Source of the DNA: Cherax quadricarinatus
Lineage: Eukaryota; Arthropoda; Malacostraca; Decapoda; Parastacidae
NCBI RefSeq assembly: GCF_038502225.1
Contig: NC_091357.1
Coordinates: 11,000,861 to 11,064,860 of the forward strand
Reading direction: 5' to 3'
Length of the DNA: 64,000 nucleotides
How positions within the stretch are numbered: position 1 is the first letter of the stretch; every line of letters begins with the position of its first letter. The notes beneath the pieces are model-generated. The model did not search any database. It worked only from the letters and a program-made list of their open reading frames with translations, and was not told where the DNA came from. Shown here in pieces: positions 10,487 through 22,079 of the stretch. The translations under genes were made by a program, and so were the position numbers.

Positions 10487-11169
10487 CTGAAAAGGAAAAA
10501 TTAATTTAGAGCTTCAATAAAATTAGTCTAAAAATACCGAGATCAAAGAGTTATGTTGCAATTATGCCTCTTGTTTGGTCTATTTTATTAAATAATCAGT
10601 ACTAATCCATTTTAGTTTATTATTTGTGACATTCACAAATACCTCAGAGTGAGAGGTAAGATACATGTACTCTAGATACAGTATATGTACAGTGGACCCC
10701 CGCATAGCGATATTAATCCGTGCAAGAGAGCTCATTGTTATGCGAAATTATCGTTATGCGAATGAATTTTCCCCATAAGAAATAATGGAAATCAAATTAA
10801 TCCGTGCAAGACACCCAAAAGTATGAAAAAAAAATTTTACCACATGAAATATACATTTTCCTACACACAAAGAGAAGGATACATGCACAATAGTAGAGTA
10901 GTACATGCACAATATATATTGTGCATGTACTACTCTACTAAATGAAGAATAAATGACACTTACCTTTATTGAAGATGCAGCAATGACTGATGAGACACTG
11001 TGTCCTGGGAGTGCCTTTTCCTCCTGAGTACTGTAGGTCCTGTTTGGCATTTTCTTCCAGAACAGGCCTTATCACACTGTGTATGCCACTACGATTCTTA
11101 AATCTCTCAAACCAACCTTTGCTGGTTTTGAATTCACCAATATGAGCACTAGTTCCAGGCATTTTTCCC

Positions 11170-11312
11170 TGTTCACCTGGGTGTTAGTCGACTGGTGTGG
11201 GTTGCATCCCGGGAGACAAGATTAAGGACCCCAATGGAAATAAGTTAGACAGTCTTCGATGACACTGACTTTTTTGGGTTATCCTGGGTGGCAAATCCTC
11301 TGGGATTAATTG
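11170..11312 (+). repeat. SINE body fragment inside Tigger copy 2
   Basis: It matches the 3' half of the SINE at 20651-20930: TGGGTGTTAGTCGACTGGTG, GACAAGATTAAGGACCCCAA, then GGGTTATCCTGGGTGGC. The tRNA head is missing. Confidence 0.8.
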
Positions 11313-12281
11313 TTTCTTGGTATTCTCAATAAGCCACACCAACAACGGTGCTACAGCAGCAGCAGCTGACAGTGCTACAGCAGCAGCAGACGATGCTACA
11401 GCAGCAGCAGACGGTACTACAGCAGCAGCAGACGGTACTACAGCAGCAGCAGCTGACGGTGGTACAACAGCAGCAGCAGCTGACAGTGCTACAGCAGCAG
11501 CAGACGATGCTACAGCAGCAGCAGACGGTACCACAGCAGCAGCAGCTGACGGTGGTACAGCAGGAGCTGACAGTGCTACAGCAGCAGCAGCAGCTGACAG
11601 TGCTACAGCAGCAGCAGCAGCTGACAGTGCTACAGCAGCAGCAGACGATGCTACAGCAGCAGCAGACGGTACTACAGCAGCAGCAGACGGTACTACAGCA
11701 GCAGCTGACGGTGGTACAGCAGCAGCAGCAGCTGACAGTGCAGCAGCAGCTGACAGTGTTACAGCAACAGCAGCAGCAGACGATGCTACAGCAGCAGCAG
11801 ATGGTACTACAGCAGCAGCAGCAGCTGACGGTGGTATAGCAGCAGCAGCTGACAGTGCTACAGCAGCAGCAGACGATGCTACAGCAGCAGCAGATGGTAC
11901 TACAGCAGCAGCAGCTGACGGTGGTACAGCAGCAGCAGCAGCTGACGGTGGTACAGCAGCAGCAGCAGCTGACGGTGGTACAGCAGCAGCAGCAGCTGAC
12001 GGTGGTACAGCAGCAGCAGCAGCTGACAGTGCAGCAGCAGCTGACAGTGGTACAGCAGCAGCAGCAGCTGACAGTGCAGCAGCAGCTGACGGTGGTACAG
12101 CAGCAGCAGCAGCTGTACCACCAATAGTAGCGATGGTTAATTGGGGTTTATTATACAACCTGGCCAGCTCGGAGACACGCACTCCACTTTCACACTTATC
12201 AATGATCTTTTTCTTCATCTCAATAGTAATTCTCACCCTTATTGCTGTAGGGTTGGCACTAGAAGCTTTCTTGGGGCCCAT
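11184..12281 (-). pseudogene. Tigger transposase N-terminus fused to an Ala-rich repeat frame
   Basis: From ATG at 12281 the frame reads the conserved start MGPKKASSANPTAIRVRI and the helix-turn-helix region to about residue 55. It then runs without a stop through about 260 Ala/Val/Pro/Ser-rich codons made by the CAG/CTG array and ends in SINE sequence. The array lengths are multiples of three, which keeps the frame open. There is no catalytic domain, so it cannot transpose. Expression is unproven. Confidence 0.6.
11340..12117 (+). repeat. CAG-based minisatellite (18-24 bp units)
   Basis: Repeats of the type GCTACAGCAGCAGCAGACG and GGTGGTACAGCAGCAGCAGC cover about 780 bp. Unit lengths vary in steps of three. 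Several frames are open on both strands (poly-Gln, Ala/Asp/Thr-rich, Ala/Val-rich), which follows from the 3-bp periodicity and does not show a gene. Confidence 0.95.
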
Positions 12282-12553
12282 GGTCACTTATTTTGCAGAT
12301 AAAATCACCAAAAAGACTGTAATAATACGAAATGTTCCGATTGTATGCTTGGATGTTACCACGGAGGCTGGCTGGTAAACAATGCCACCGGCGGAACATG
12401 TGAGCGTGGCTCAGGCCACACATAGACGCATCTCAGACGAACAGCGTTGAGCGGGTTTTTTAGCGGTATGCGAGGCAAAATCTTAGTGATAAAATGTAGC
12501 GGTATGCGGATTTAACGTTATGTAAGGCCAACGGTATGCGGGGGTTCACTGTA

Positions 12554-15500
12554 TATGTACTCCGTACATATACACTGTATATGCATATTTCTGTAATATG
12601 GGAAAACCTGAATGCTTCTATGTATACAAAACAAAATGTGCATTTAAAAGTTGATGTTTTCCCAGTTGTTTCAATTTAAAAGTTGAAAGGGGGGAAGAGT
12701 GAGACCCCTTATTATAACCGCCATCTGATTTAGTAGTTAGACACCAACATAGTAACAGGTAAATCATTTGTTTAGTGGCTGTGTTTTGTTTAAGTTTTAA
12801 ATTTTGTATTACCAATATTTGTTGAATACACATGCCTAAGTAATATCAAAACAATGAGGACCCCAATGGAAGCAAGTTACTTGGTCGATTTAATGAAAGA
12901 TAACCCAACCTAGCTCAGCCCTAGTGTGTGACTACTGTAATATTTATACACAAAGCAACAACTGTATAAATATGGTAAGTAATAATGGTAGTGGGTGGCA
13001 GTAGGTGGTAGTGGTATAGGCATACTGTCAGGTTTGGAGCCTGGTTTCAAACCTTTACTACAAAGGGCAAACGGCAGCAAGAACCAGATTGAAATTTCAC
13101 CTCTTAGTCTAGGTAATGTTGCACAATAAATGAATGCCAATAAATGAAATTGTAATGCAAAAAATATGGGGAACAAAAAACAGGGAACAACCAATGGTCA
13201 ACTTTTTTTTATTACTTGCATAATTATAATTTCATTTACTGCTTTTGCAGATATTTTATAATGGTTAATTTTGATTCCTAGACAATCATATAAAGAAATA
13301 ATAAACAATTCAGTACAACAAAAGAAAACAGTGCTGTAAGATGAAGATTATTCCTAATCACTATTAACAAAATATACAATAATCAGAAAGCCAATAGGTT
13401 GCACAACGTAGCTCATAAAACAATTAGTTTTCTAGTTGAAAAAGGGAGAGTGGAATACAGGTTATCTGAAGATTATTTTACTATACATTTATACAAGAAG
13501 TATAATAATTATTCTGTGTAGAATTCTTGGTAAAACAGGTAGTGCCATATATGGGAGTAGAAAACCAGAGACAAGAATTATAGGAAAATGAATAATGGAC
13601 AAAAACTCAACAAGCAGGTTTCAATGTGTTTCAATAGTTACCGTTATGTATCACATTACGTATTAGGAAAAGTGATTTTTAACACGAGCTAGGAAATAGT
13701 CGACATAAGTTGGGGCCTATTAAGTATATTGAAATTTTACTCTGGTTGAGTTGTACATGGGGGGGGGGCAGGGGGAACAGAAAAGAGGTACTGTATCTTG
13801 TGTTATGCCTACTGAGTTCTGTTGCTGCTTTCCAGGCAGAAAATTCAAGTTTGGGTTTATATTTGTATTGATTGCCCTGTATATATAATAAAAATAGTAA
13901 GAGTGAATGTTTTGTAATGTCAAGCTAGTTTAAACTCTTGAAGAGTGGAGGAGTGTGTTGTCTAGCACTTGAGTTATCTATCATTTGTATGGCTGCTTTT
14001 TGTGGAGTAACTTTTGGCTTCAGATGATCTGCTGTAGTAGATCTGCAGGTACAAATACTGAGTGAGGTAAGGATAGCAAGAAAGAGAAAAAGAGAAAGAA
14101 AAAGAAAATGAGAAAGAAAGAAAAAGAGAAGAAAGAGAAAAGCCCTGCATTAGGTCTACTGGCCCATGCTCAGTATGCAGAAACACACAAGATAAAATAT
14201 GAGAAATGGCAGGGAGAAGGCAAAGGTTAGGAAAAAGTCATTAGTGTTTTAAAAATATGAGTACAGTACACATTTGACATTGTGCTGTGAAAGATAGGCA
14301 TCAACAGAAACAAAACCAGGACTAAAATTCATGTCTGGAATACAGAGTATGAGGGTAGTTTAGAAAAACAGCATTTGTGAATGATGGAAGAGGTAAGGAA
14401 AAAGTTTTTGCATAGGACCATGTTATAGGTTGGCTATGATCTCCAACATGATAGAAAAAAAAGAATTATGACTGTCAGCAGGGTAAATCAATTCTCCCGT
14501 CTTTTTTTTTTAGTTTATCAGAAAAAAAGCAGCCGGTTACACCAAAGTATTAGAGAGGATAGGAGGCACAGGAAATGGAGTAAACACTGAAAGCTGCACT
14601 TGTAGATGTATGAAACATTAACAAAGTGAACATAATAGTTTAATGAAATGAAAGTTTAATATCTAGGTCAGAGGGTGTTATTAATGAAATTTGCAGGATA
14701 GCCAAAGTGAGAATGAATTGTAAGCAGTGAGAATTTCAAAAGTAGAAAAACTGAAGATCACAGAAGCAGAGAACATGGAGAAAGAAACTTCTCTTGGTAT
14801 AAAATGTATAGTGGGATAAGCAGTGAATTTGCATGCAACTGTGCATATGCTTGTAGTAGACCAAAAAGCACAAAATTGAATGTGATCAAGACATAGCAGT
14901 AAAGATTAGAATTAAGTGTTAAGCTTTATAGATGGAGCAGGAGCATTAAAGGCAACACAATAGGGTTAGGAGAGACTAGAGTTATATGGCCAGAGAGTAA
15001 AGATGTCAACACAGCAAGGTTGGAAAGAAGGATGTACTGTTTACCAACAGTTAGTAGCAGAACTGGTTGACATACATATCAAGTGTTAGCAAGAGCAGGA
15101 GATAGAGGTAAAGCTAATGTAACATTAAAGATTTGGGAACAGAGATTATCTTGGAAGGAAAATAGATGTTAGTGTCAATGCAATGACAAATAAGATCAAG
15201 AAAAACTGGAGTAGGGAGAGGCAATGAAGTACTACATGTACATACTGTCTTTTATTTATGCCAAAATATTTAATACTACATACAGTAATTAGATATGCAA
15301 GGTAGGCACTATTTTGTTGGGTATAACCAAAGGGATACCTTAAAGTAGCTACCCAATTTTTTGCTTCAAAGATTTTCATTTACCTCATACTATTGGCTTT
15401 TAAATTTTTCATGCTGGTATACAACAGGAAAAGGTTCATGCAAATACTGACACAGACAGGTAACTGTACAGGTTATGCCCAATTCAAGTTTCTGTGAAAT

Positions 15501-15600
15501 ACTGTAACTTGAGAACCCCTTTTCTAGTTGGCTTCAAATGTTAAACACTGGTGTATCAGACATGGAAGGGGGAGCTGGGACTATTACTGTTCATCTTAAG
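12554..15600. other. Low-feature AT-rich DNA, putative boule intron
   Basis: No coding frame, RNA gene or full mobile element is visible. 12858-12915 holds a decayed SINE core (CCCCAATGGAAGCAAGTTAC). 14078-14140 is a GA-rich tract. If the exons at 10486 and 17352 belong together, this is intron on the minus strand. Confidence 0.5.
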
Positions 15601-15604
15601 TTAA

Positions 15605-15742
15605 TTTTAAGCCAGCCCGTAATGCTATGCATAGTATAAGTGGCTTTGGCATGCTGCTCTTATCTGTATTTTTTGTACCTCTGTATGTGTGCTCAAATTT
15701 TTAAATAAATAAATAAAAATAAATAAATAAATAAATTCTAAT
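15605..15742 (+). repeat. Retroposon 3' end with (AAAT)n tail
   Basis: A short 3'-UTR-like segment (GGCATGCTGCTCTTATCTG, then TGTACCTCTGTATG) ends in repeated AAAT at about 15703-15740. The fixed tail suggests a 5'-truncated LINE. The family is not identified. 15743-16919 shows nothing recognisable apart from TA-rich stretches. Confidence 0.45.
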
Positions 15743-16919
15743 TCGTGAATTATATTTCATAAATGGTAGTCTAAAGTTAAGTTAGCGGTTCTAGGGATTA
15801 TCATCACATCGTGGTCTCATGCTAGGGTATTTTTCCTTAAAATAACTTGTTGCATTGGTCTTTGTGACAGCTAGAAAATACCTCTTCTGCGTGGCCTTAA
15901 ACTTTCAAAGATATTTTCTTAGTGAATGGTTTCAATTGTTTTTGGGCTGTGTAGGTACCAATCCACAGTTTTAATTTAAGAAATTTTGATAATAGTGTCC
16001 ATTCAATAACCTGTTAATGCCTTTTCTGATCAGCTTCAAATCCACAACACTAATGCAGCCATTTAATTGCATTATAAACTTTAAACCTCATTCTCTATAT
16101 ATTCTTTCTTTCATGTGTATGGAGGTAAAGCAGGTTGGGCTTGTAGGTTATGGGAATATTTCTTGGATCATATATACATGAACAAATATACATACACACA
16201 CTGGTATATATACAGTATATACATACACCAGTAGAGTATATTATAATCATATGTACATACGGATACACAACAATATAGAGAAATCTGGCTAATGTATGGT
16301 AGTCTATGGTAATAATGTTTTTTCAAAGTTTTTATTTACGAATTATTCATATTTTTTTACAATGGTCTTGAGGGGGCACAAAAAAAAAAGTACATTAGTC
16401 TTGTATATTCAGAGAATCCTACATGATGGATTTAAAATCCTGATAAGGATTATCTTCTCATTTATGGGGCAGCATGCAACCCACAGGGGAGATAAAGCAC
16501 CTTGGGAATGAATCTGATTTGATATGAGGAAGGGGAAGGTAGCTCCAAGTTACTTGAATCAAGAGCACTTCACCATCCTCTATATATACTCTTGAGAAGT
16601 TCTTGGGATATCCTAGGTTAATTTGTCAATACTGCATAAATAACCATAATGCATTTGCAGTGATTCAAGATGAAATATAAGTAACTTACATGTACTGTAA
16701 TTACTTCTGTATTTGTTCATCAATTAAGGAAATAAATTTTAATATATAATAATAGCCCTAATGTTATAAGGATCACAAGATATAATAAACACCACAATGA
16801 AAATAACACACTGTGACCAATGGATTATCTCGTTAAATGTGGTATGTGTTCATATAATATTGTGTACCCCTTCAAAACCACTGGAAATGTTACAATGTGT
16901 ATTTGTATAAACTAAATAA

Positions 16920-17035
16920 AGCTTACTTTAGTCTGACTTCTTTTTTTGGTTATCCTAGGTAATTTTTACACGTTATTATGTATGATAATTGTATTTATGT
17001 GGACTGGTACCTAAATAAACTTACTTGCGTGTTCC
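16920..17035 (+). repeat. S2 SINE fragment
   Basis: It contains the shared SINE core (TCTGACTTCTTTTTTTGGTT, ATCCTAGGTAATTT) and the S2 tail (ATGTATGATAATTGTATTTA to CTAAATAAACTTACTTG). It is diverged and lacks a head. Confidence 0.65.
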
Positions 17036-17351
17036 CTTGTAATGGGGGTTCCCAACACCTACATTTTCCTTGTCAACATTTCACTTTTATAAGATTTAAT
17101 GTAGTTTGCATGCATGTAGAAAACTACAATAAGAACCACTAGTCGTAATAACATATCCACATCAAAACAGACTTCGCATTAAACAAATTAATATCAATGT
17201 CATCTGCCGGGCACAAAAAAAAATACATAATAATACAAGAGAACTGCAGTTACATAAGTCAGAAAGAGAGAGAGAGGGAGGGAGAGAGATTGAGAGAAGG
17301 TAGTTTGAGGTTGCCTTTGTACATGCATTTTGTGCGACGGGTTGTACTCAC

Positions 17352-17600
17352 CATATTTACATTTTTTGCAGCAAATGTGGTGAAGGTTGGCTAACCGTAA
17401 TGGGTAGCACAAGTGCACTGCGCCGCCAGAGTTGCACTCTGGCCAACCACTGCGCACTCTGGGCCGCGCCTATTTTTAGCGTAGGGGCGGTTACCCTCTG
17501 TACTTCTCTACACCAACCTTACCACCTCCTCCCATTACCACTCATCAAACTCTTCACACTATTCACTATCGACGTTACAGATAAGGGGAGATATAACAAC
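17352..17600 (-). promoter_or_regulatory. Candidate boule exon 1 and CpG-bearing 5' region
   Basis: On the minus strand an ATG at 17354-17352 is followed at once by a consensus donor (ATG|GTGAGT). An in-frame TAG lies upstream in TAGCCAACCTTCACC, so this ATG would be the first. Joining ATG to the exon at 10486 keeps the frame (phase 0) and would give Met-Ser-Ser-Pro. 17390-17600 has more CpG than its surroundings. No transcript evidence is available, so the link across 6.9 kb is inference and the 5' limit is unknown. Confidence 0.35.
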
Positions 17601-17639
17601 ACTGTGCGAACCGTCGGTATGTATGAATTACAGGGGTAG

Positions 17640-18866
17640 TGGTAGGTAAGAAAGAGGAACTCCCCCACTAGGCAACAATGGACTGGTCTAATATTGAGGC
17701 TGGTACATGGTAAACATAAGTCAAAGTGACCGACTATAACTGGTTACCAGTTGTTATGGAAACCTTTGAGTAACACAACCCATGTGCTCTCTCTGGCACT
17801 CTGAAAACGCTTCACTCAACGTCATATTAGCCAGAAACTCGTCATGTAGCACAGGGTTGAGGTAGCAAGGTGCTTGGCAGCATGCAAGCGGCCTCAATAT
17901 CCTCTCAATGTCGACTTGACGTGAAGCTCTTTTCATATTCTCCAGAATTCCCTTATTTTTTTTACTATACTCTAACAGTTTTACGCCAATATAAGAAAAT
18001 GTGCAGTATATTTTTAAAGCAGTATTTTTCATGGTAAACCAGGATGAGTTGTTATAATTGTAATTCCGTATATGATCGCTATATTATTACAAATACGATA
18101 CTGTAATGACTGATAAATTAAGATATTATTATTTTTTTTTCACTCTGGAAAGCAAGTGACACTACGTAATGTGGACTCGTCTTAGTAGTCGCAATCAGTG
18201 GCACAATACTCGAACTAAAAGAAAAACAAAATGTTATAAACACTGAAAAAAAAAATCTTTTGAAATTGTACTTCTATGATTACTTAGTTACATGTGATAA
18301 CATATATTTTCATTGTCACTTGCTAGTGCTGAAGCTATTATTTCTTAGACTGGTGCCCATGGACATTTTTTTTTTAATCATTGTTTTCATTATCAAAATT
18401 TGCTAAATATACAAGTGTAAGACACTATATAATGAAATGCATATTTTGAAAGAAGATACATTAATACACGGGAAGGTTTACAAGGTTATTTCTTACAAGA
18501 AGTCCATACTTGGCATTTATTTATATATAGCTAGAGAAGGAAAAAGAGAGTTTGCATTGTATTGTTTAGTTATTAATATTTAAGCAAGCTAATAAATGAG
18601 TAAGACAGTAAGAATTTATTCAGGTTGAATACAATTTTTTTTTTTAATTTCTTACATGGGAACTTGTGTAAATTAATCAATAACCCAATAAAATTATCGT
18701 AGATTAATATAAATGATTCAGACATAATGATGTATTAATATTATGGCAAATCAGCATTGTGATATACATTAATATTTATAATTAAAATAATGTGTTATCT
18801 GTGTTGTAGCATTATAATAGTTACTTGCAATTGCTATCTATGTTTATCTTTCTGTTCACTGGACAT
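17640..18866. other. No gene seen
   Basis: AT-rich sequence with short poly-T runs. A 92-codon minus frame at 18032..17754 has no recognisable domain or splice context and is left uncalled. Confidence 0.4.
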
Positions 18867-19925
18867 AGAGGAAGATTTTGTTCGGATTAACCTGGAAGGT
18901 TAGTAACTCAGGATAACCTGGAAGGTTAGTAACCCAGGATAACCTGGAAGGTTAGTAACTCAGGATAACCTGGAAGGTTAGTAACTCAGGATAACCTGGA
19001 AGGTTAGTAACCCAGGATAACCTGGAAGGTTAGTAACTCAGGATAACATGGAAGGTTAGTAACTCAGGATAACCTGGAAGGTTAGTAACTCAGGATAACC
19101 TGGAAGGTTAGTAACTCAGGATAACCTGGAGGGTTAGTAACTCAGGATAACCTGGAAGGTTAGTAACTCAGGATAACCTGGAGGGTTAGTAACTCAGGAT
19201 AACCTGGAGGGTTAGTAACTCAGGATAACCTGGAGGGTTAGTAACTCAGGATAACCTGGAGGGTTAGTAACTTAGGATAACCTGGAGGGTTAGTAACCCA
19301 GGATAACCTGGAAGGTTAGTAACTCAGGATAACCCAGAAGGTTAGCAACCCAGGATAACCTGGAAGGTTAGTAACTCAGGATAACCTGGAAGGTTAGTAA
19401 CCCAGGATAACCTGGAAGGTTAGTAACTCAGGATAACCCGGAAGGTTAGTAACTCAGGATAACCCAGAAGGTTAGTAACTCAGGATAACCTGGAGGGTTA
19501 GTAACTCAGGATAACCTGGAGGGTTAGTAACTTAGGATAACCTGGAGGGTTAATAACTCAGGATAACCTGGAGGATTAATAACTCAGGATAACCTGGAGG
19601 GTTAGTAACTTAGGATAACCTGGAGGGTTAATAACTCAGGATAACCTGGAGGGTTAGTAACCCAGGATAACCTGGAGGGTTTGTAAACCAAGATAACCCG
19701 GAAGATTAGTAACGCTGACCCAAGAAAGCCAGTCTGGTTTATTGCCATTGTGGTCTGATCCTCTTCCTCAGGATGCGACCATCAGCTGTTGGCTAACACC
19801 CAGGTACCTACTTACTGCTAGGTGAACAAGGGCAACAGGTGTAAGGAAATATGCTCAGTGTTTCCATTTTTCACATGATCGAACCCGGGTCCTGCAGTTG
19901 TGAGCCCAAGACGCTACTACTTGAG
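18867..19925 (-). mobile_element. tRNA-derived SINE carrying an internal minisatellite
   Basis: Read on the minus strand, the SINE head lies near 19925-19870 (B-box complement in GATCGAACCCGGG), followed by the body around 19830-19730. The 3' end, GATTTTGTTCGGATTAACC, is at 18870. Between body and tail the sequence is expanded into a 26-bp array. The same order without the array occurs in the SINE at 20651-20930. Confidence 0.8.
18888..19715 (-). repeat. 26-bp minisatellite grown from SINE sequence
   Basis: About 32 units of AACCTGGAAGGTTAGTAACT-CAGGAT. Variants are CTCAGG/CCCAGG/CTTAGG and GGAAGG/GGAGGG. The unit is a version of the complement of the SINE 3' segment (GTTATCCTGGGTGGCTAACC). 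Confidence 0.93.
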
Positions 19926-19999
19926 TCACAGCCAAGAAAAACATTTATTCAGGAAAGTCTACAAATATTTGACAGAATTAACTTTGAACATCAAGGAGG

Positions 20000-20137
20000 G
20001 GTGCCTGGATTCTCGTGAAGGGTTCGTGGTCCAAAGAATTGGAGCTTCCCTTCCACGGATCAAACATATGTTCTATTGCCCAGGAGATGTATGACCCCTA
20101 GGGTTTTAGCGCTTCCCAAAGATTTTAATAATGTAAA
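20000..20137 (+). repeat. T-repeat copy 2, diverged
   Basis: It retains CGTGAAGGGTTCGTGGTCCA, GTATGACCCCTAGGGTTTTA and GCGCTTCCC, and ends TTTTAATAATG. It is more diverged than the other copies. Confidence 0.55.
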
Positions 20138-20164
20138 CCCATGTGTGATGAACGTATATACAGC

Positions 20165-20405
20165 TTATCTAGAGATACCGTGTAGCTCAGTGGTGAAAAG
20201 ATTCATCTTACATCCGAAAGCACCCGGGTCAAATCCAGGGCGAGGCGGAAAGTATGGGCAAGTTTCGTCACACCTGCTGCCCCTGTTATGAAGCATTAAG
20301 TAGGTACCTAGGACTCAAGTGTCTGTTGTGACTCGCATCCTGGGGGAGTACCCCCAAAAAAATTCCAATGGAAATAAATCGCACTGCTTGGGTTATCCTG
20401 GAGAT
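20165..20405 (+). mobile_element. tRNA-derived SINE, second head type
   Basis: An A-box-like GTAGCTCAGTGG and a B-box GGTCAAATCC are followed by the body CACCTGCTGCCCCTG, TAGGTACCTAGG and the common core (TTCCAATGGAAATAAATCGC, TTGGGTTATCCTGG). The head differs from the GGCCTGGTGGCTAA type while the body and core are shared. Confidence 0.7.
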
Positions 20406-20555
20406 AACAATCGGATTGAAGCCTCCTTAACAGTCGCACATGTGTCTTACTTACCTAACTTCATTCAGTTAACCTATAACTTGATATCCTTTATATAGCT
20501 TCTTTTGAGCGAAACATTCCTGTAATAAAGGGTTGCGCTCTTGTATGAAATTAGT

Positions 20556-20930
20556 GGCCCGGTGGCCTGGTGGTGGCCCGGTGGCCTGGTGGTGGCCCGG
20601 TGGCCTGGTGGTGGCCCGGTGGCCTGGTGGTGGCCCGGTGGCCTGGTGATGGCCCGGTGGCCTGGTGGCTAAAGCTCCCGCTTCACACACGGAGGGCCCG
20701 GGTTCGATTCCCGGCGGGTGGAAACATTTCGACACGTTTCCTTGCACCTGTTGTCCTGTTCACCTAGCAGCAAATAGGTACCTGGGTGTTAGTCGACTGG
20801 TGTGGGTCGCATCCTGGGGGACAAGATGGAAATAAGTTAGTCCTCGATGACGCACTGGCTTTCTTGGGTTATCCTGGGTGGCTAACCCCCCGGGGTTAAA
20901 AATCCGAACGAAATCTTATCTTATCACTCA
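20556..20930 (+). mobile_element. tRNA-derived SINE with 19-bp head multiplication
   Basis: Five full copies of GGCCCGGTGGCCTGGTGGT (19 bp, 20556-20650; the last varies at GAT) precede the head proper at 20651. The head has A-box TGGCCTGGTGG and perfect B-box GGTTCGATTCC inside a CCGGG/CCCGG T-arm. The body runs through TGGGTGTTAGTCGACTGGTG and GGGTTATCCTGGGTGGC to a tail of CTTATCTTATCA. The same arrangement is at 62188-62558. RNA polymerase III transcription is expected from the family but not shown. Confidence 0.88.
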
Positions 20931-20934
20931 CTGA

Positions 20935-21295
20935 GGCCAGCAGCTGATATCGTTACTATATAACTAAATTCTTGTTTGTTCCTTCACTACTTCTAGCTGT
21001 GCTGCCTCTTGGTTTTCTAGTTATGTGCGAGTCATTTACTCTACAATTCACTAAGATGGGTTTGCTACCAGACATCACCAATAGCCTCCTGTACCCCACT
21101 GCACGCAAAAGACTCAGGTTAGGTTTGTCAGGTTTTAGTCATATGGTGACCAGCTGCTGGGGCTTTTGGTCATCTGACCGAGGCCTTTCGTTGAAAAAGG
21201 GGTGGACCGGAGAAGCAAATCAGTTTTTATATAGGCTTGTATATATAATTCTTTTTACAACGGTTTTGAAAGCACACGACTGTTATTGACACAAA
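20935..21295. other. No supported gene
   Basis: A plus frame of about 100 codons (20972-21289) starts only at TTG and shows no family motif, so it is not called. Confidence 0.4.
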
Positions 21296-21366
21296 AATAC
21301 ATTATGTAGATTTAACCAAGGATAACCCAATAAAGTCAGTGTGACTTTAATATCTATTGGGGCTCC
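21296..21366 (-). repeat. SINE core fragment
   Basis: It contains CAAGGATAACCCAATAAAGT and TATTGGGGCTCC, the complement of the shared core around GGGTTATCCT. Confidence 0.55.
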
Positions 21367-21371
21367 CTGAT

Positions 21372-21455
21372 CAGGGCCGGATTAATTGAGGCAGGGGCTT
21401 TAGGGGCTGCAGTCCAGGGGCCTCCGCCAGCTGGAGGGCCTCCAGAGATTAAATG
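21372..21455 (+). repeat. Possible hAT-type terminal fragment
   Basis: CAGGGCCGGATTAATTGAGG resembles the CAGGGGCGGATT-type ends of hAT elements and is followed by GGGGCTTTAGGGGCTGC. Only one end is seen and no 8-bp duplication could be assigned. Confidence 0.3.
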
Positions 21456-21520
21456 AAAAGTGTTCACAGTTACTGCTGTAAGTTTATCATTACATTATGT
21501 TATTACATCACGTATATGAT

Positions 21521-21680
21521 GATAATTATAATTATAATCACGGGGAGCGCTAAACCCGTAGGATTATACAGCGTATGTGGGGGGATAGAAGGTATTCAGG
21601 TTCAGTTCAGGGAACCGGACCATACATCCAATTCCCTATATCAAGAGCCCCTCACCAGCGTTAAGGTACCTCCCTTATAT
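21521..21680 (-). repeat. T-repeat copy 3
   Basis: Reverse orientation. The (TAA)n tail is at 21521-21540, the GGAGCGCTAAACCCGTAGG motif near 21544, and the start (complement of AAGGGAGGTACCTTAACGC) at about 21655-21678. Confidence 0.75.
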
Positions 21681-22079
21681 GATGAACTATTGACTGTTGT
21701 AAAAAATAAATTTAATATTACTGAGGCTCACAGTACTTGTAGCCAGGGAGCCTACAAAATCTTAATCCTACTCTGTGACCCTGACAGTTGTGTTAGCTTG
21801 TCAAATTGGATCACACAGGCTGGGTGCCATACACTTCAACTGGCACCATATCTTTATTTAACTGCTTTAACTTTCATATGAGGTGCCCATCGCTAATTTC
21901 TTAGCCCTACCTGTAATCCTGCATATACTGCACTATTTTATTTTAAGTCAGATTAGGTTACGTTAGGTTAGGTTACAGGAACGTATGATAGCTTATATTT
22001 AACCATAAATAAGCAATACGCGTAACTAGGAAACATTCAAGTATGTACGCTCATTACCTTTGTGAATTCTCATGATTGA

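Larger units (their letters stand above)
10690..12551 (-). mobile_element. Tigger copy 2, internally rearranged
   Basis: The ends CAGTGGACCCCCGCAT (10690) and GCGGGGGTTCACTG (to 12551) are inverted and flanked by TA (10688-10689, 12552-12553). The transposase reads on the minus strand from ATG 12281-12279. Only its start and a segment around FKTSKGWFERFKNRSGIHS (near 11120-11070) survive. The middle is replaced by a CAG-rich tandem array and a SINE piece, and the catalytic core is gone. It lies in the putative first intron of the boule gene. Confidence 0.88.

Noticed and set aside
17754..18032. 92-codon minus-strand frame with several Cys
   Set aside because: No recognisable domain, no splice signals, and no conserved neighbour; could be chance in AT-rich DNA.
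20651..20721. A functional tRNA gene
   Set aside because: A and B boxes are good and a T-arm can be drawn, but the anticodon stem has a mismatch, the acceptor stem does not close, and the sequence continues into a SINE body that is repeated elsewhere.
20972..21289. 105-codon plus frame with a hydrophobic start
   Set aside because: Begins at TTG, not ATG, and resembles no family.
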